Source: Malachius bipustulatus (lineage: Eukaryota; Arthropoda; Insecta; Coleoptera; Melyridae). Taken from it: 64,000 nucleotides of DNA. The stretch spans positions 24,341,162 to 24,405,161 of the forward strand of contig OU342637.1 of the NCBI GenBank assembly GCA_910589415.1, written 5' to 3'. A program made the position numbers and the translations under genes. Shown here piece after piece: positions 63,699-64,000 of this stretch (its first letter is position 1; each line of letters starts with the position of its first letter). The notes beneath the pieces were generated by a model. It saw nothing but the letters and a program-made list of their open reading frames with translations. It ran no database searches and had not been told where the DNA came from.

Positions 63699-64000
63699 CT
63701 GAAATATCAATTGAAGCTTTAATAAATTAGTACTAGTACTGTCAGTCTGAAATGATCAAAAAAAACGTTTGATGAAAAAAATAAAAATAATATTTTGAAA
63801 GAACCGCGCTTGTAATGCATATCGAATTATCGAATGACAAAAAGTAAGGTTAAATTAGCCTTGTCGATTCGGTTTTCTGTTATTTGTTGAACTTAATGCA
63901 ATTTTATACCGAAATCTTTTAATAACCCATTATCTGTAAATTAAAAAAGTAGGACTTACATTACGATGATAATTTTTACAATTTATAAATAATTAATAGC
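63699..64000. other. obst-B intron, no coding exon identified
   Basis: AT-rich sequence. A donor-like AAT|GTAAGTCC (minus, about 63957-63965) exists, but no in-phase signal-peptide exon with an ATG could be built inside the window. Confidence 0.4.

Overview
This is insect nuclear DNA. The evidence is a complete, many-exon crumbs gene, chitin-binding obstructor (CPAP3) genes at both ends, GT-AG introns, an AT-rich background, and dense hAT, mariner, LINE and foldback elements. A beetle is plausible, but the sequence alone does not fix the order. No prokaryotic, phage or CRISPR features are present.

Layout. An obstructor-A-like gene leaves the window on the left (minus strand; signal-peptide exon at about 3.7 kb, first chitin-binding exon at the edge). 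From 6.4 to 16.3 kb lie a truncated zinc-finger duplicate, an intact 13-finger C2H2 gene, a decayed transposon-derived gene, nested hAT elements and a chimeric zinc-finger pseudogene. From 17.7 to 27.1 kb is crumbs on the minus strand. I could assemble it as 19 phase-consistent coding exons (2,138 aa) ending in the FERM- and PDZ-binding tail. From 28.6 to 60.8 kb a tandemly expanded C2H2 family (five more intact genes) is interspersed with transposons, satellites, a LINE relic and one intronless RluA-type pseudouridine synthase gene (54.9-56.5 kb). At the right edge is an obstructor-B gene (minus strand, 5' exon outside the window).

How the genes fit together. The zinc-finger proteins share an architecture: an acidic N-terminal region rich in SUMO-acceptor-like psi-K-x-E motifs, no ZAD domain, and arrays of CxxC-x12-H-x4-H fingers with non-TGEKP linkers. 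Several share one 5' splice junction just upstream of the ATG. They look like a young family of DNA-binding, probably repressive, regulators expanding by gene and finger duplication while their last fingers erode by frameshift. crumbs (apical polarity) and the obstructors (apical cuticle matrix) both serve the apical side of epithelia. Whether their linkage matters is unknown.

Most notable non-coding content: three type I hammerhead ribozymes. Two lie head-to-head in an inverted repeat at 57.7-57.9 kb and one lies at 43.74-43.80 kb. All have intact catalytic cores, and stems I and II differ between loci by compensating changes. Intron 12 of crumbs also carries an unusual array of a 10-bp repeat that reads as consecutive heat-shock-element pentamers.
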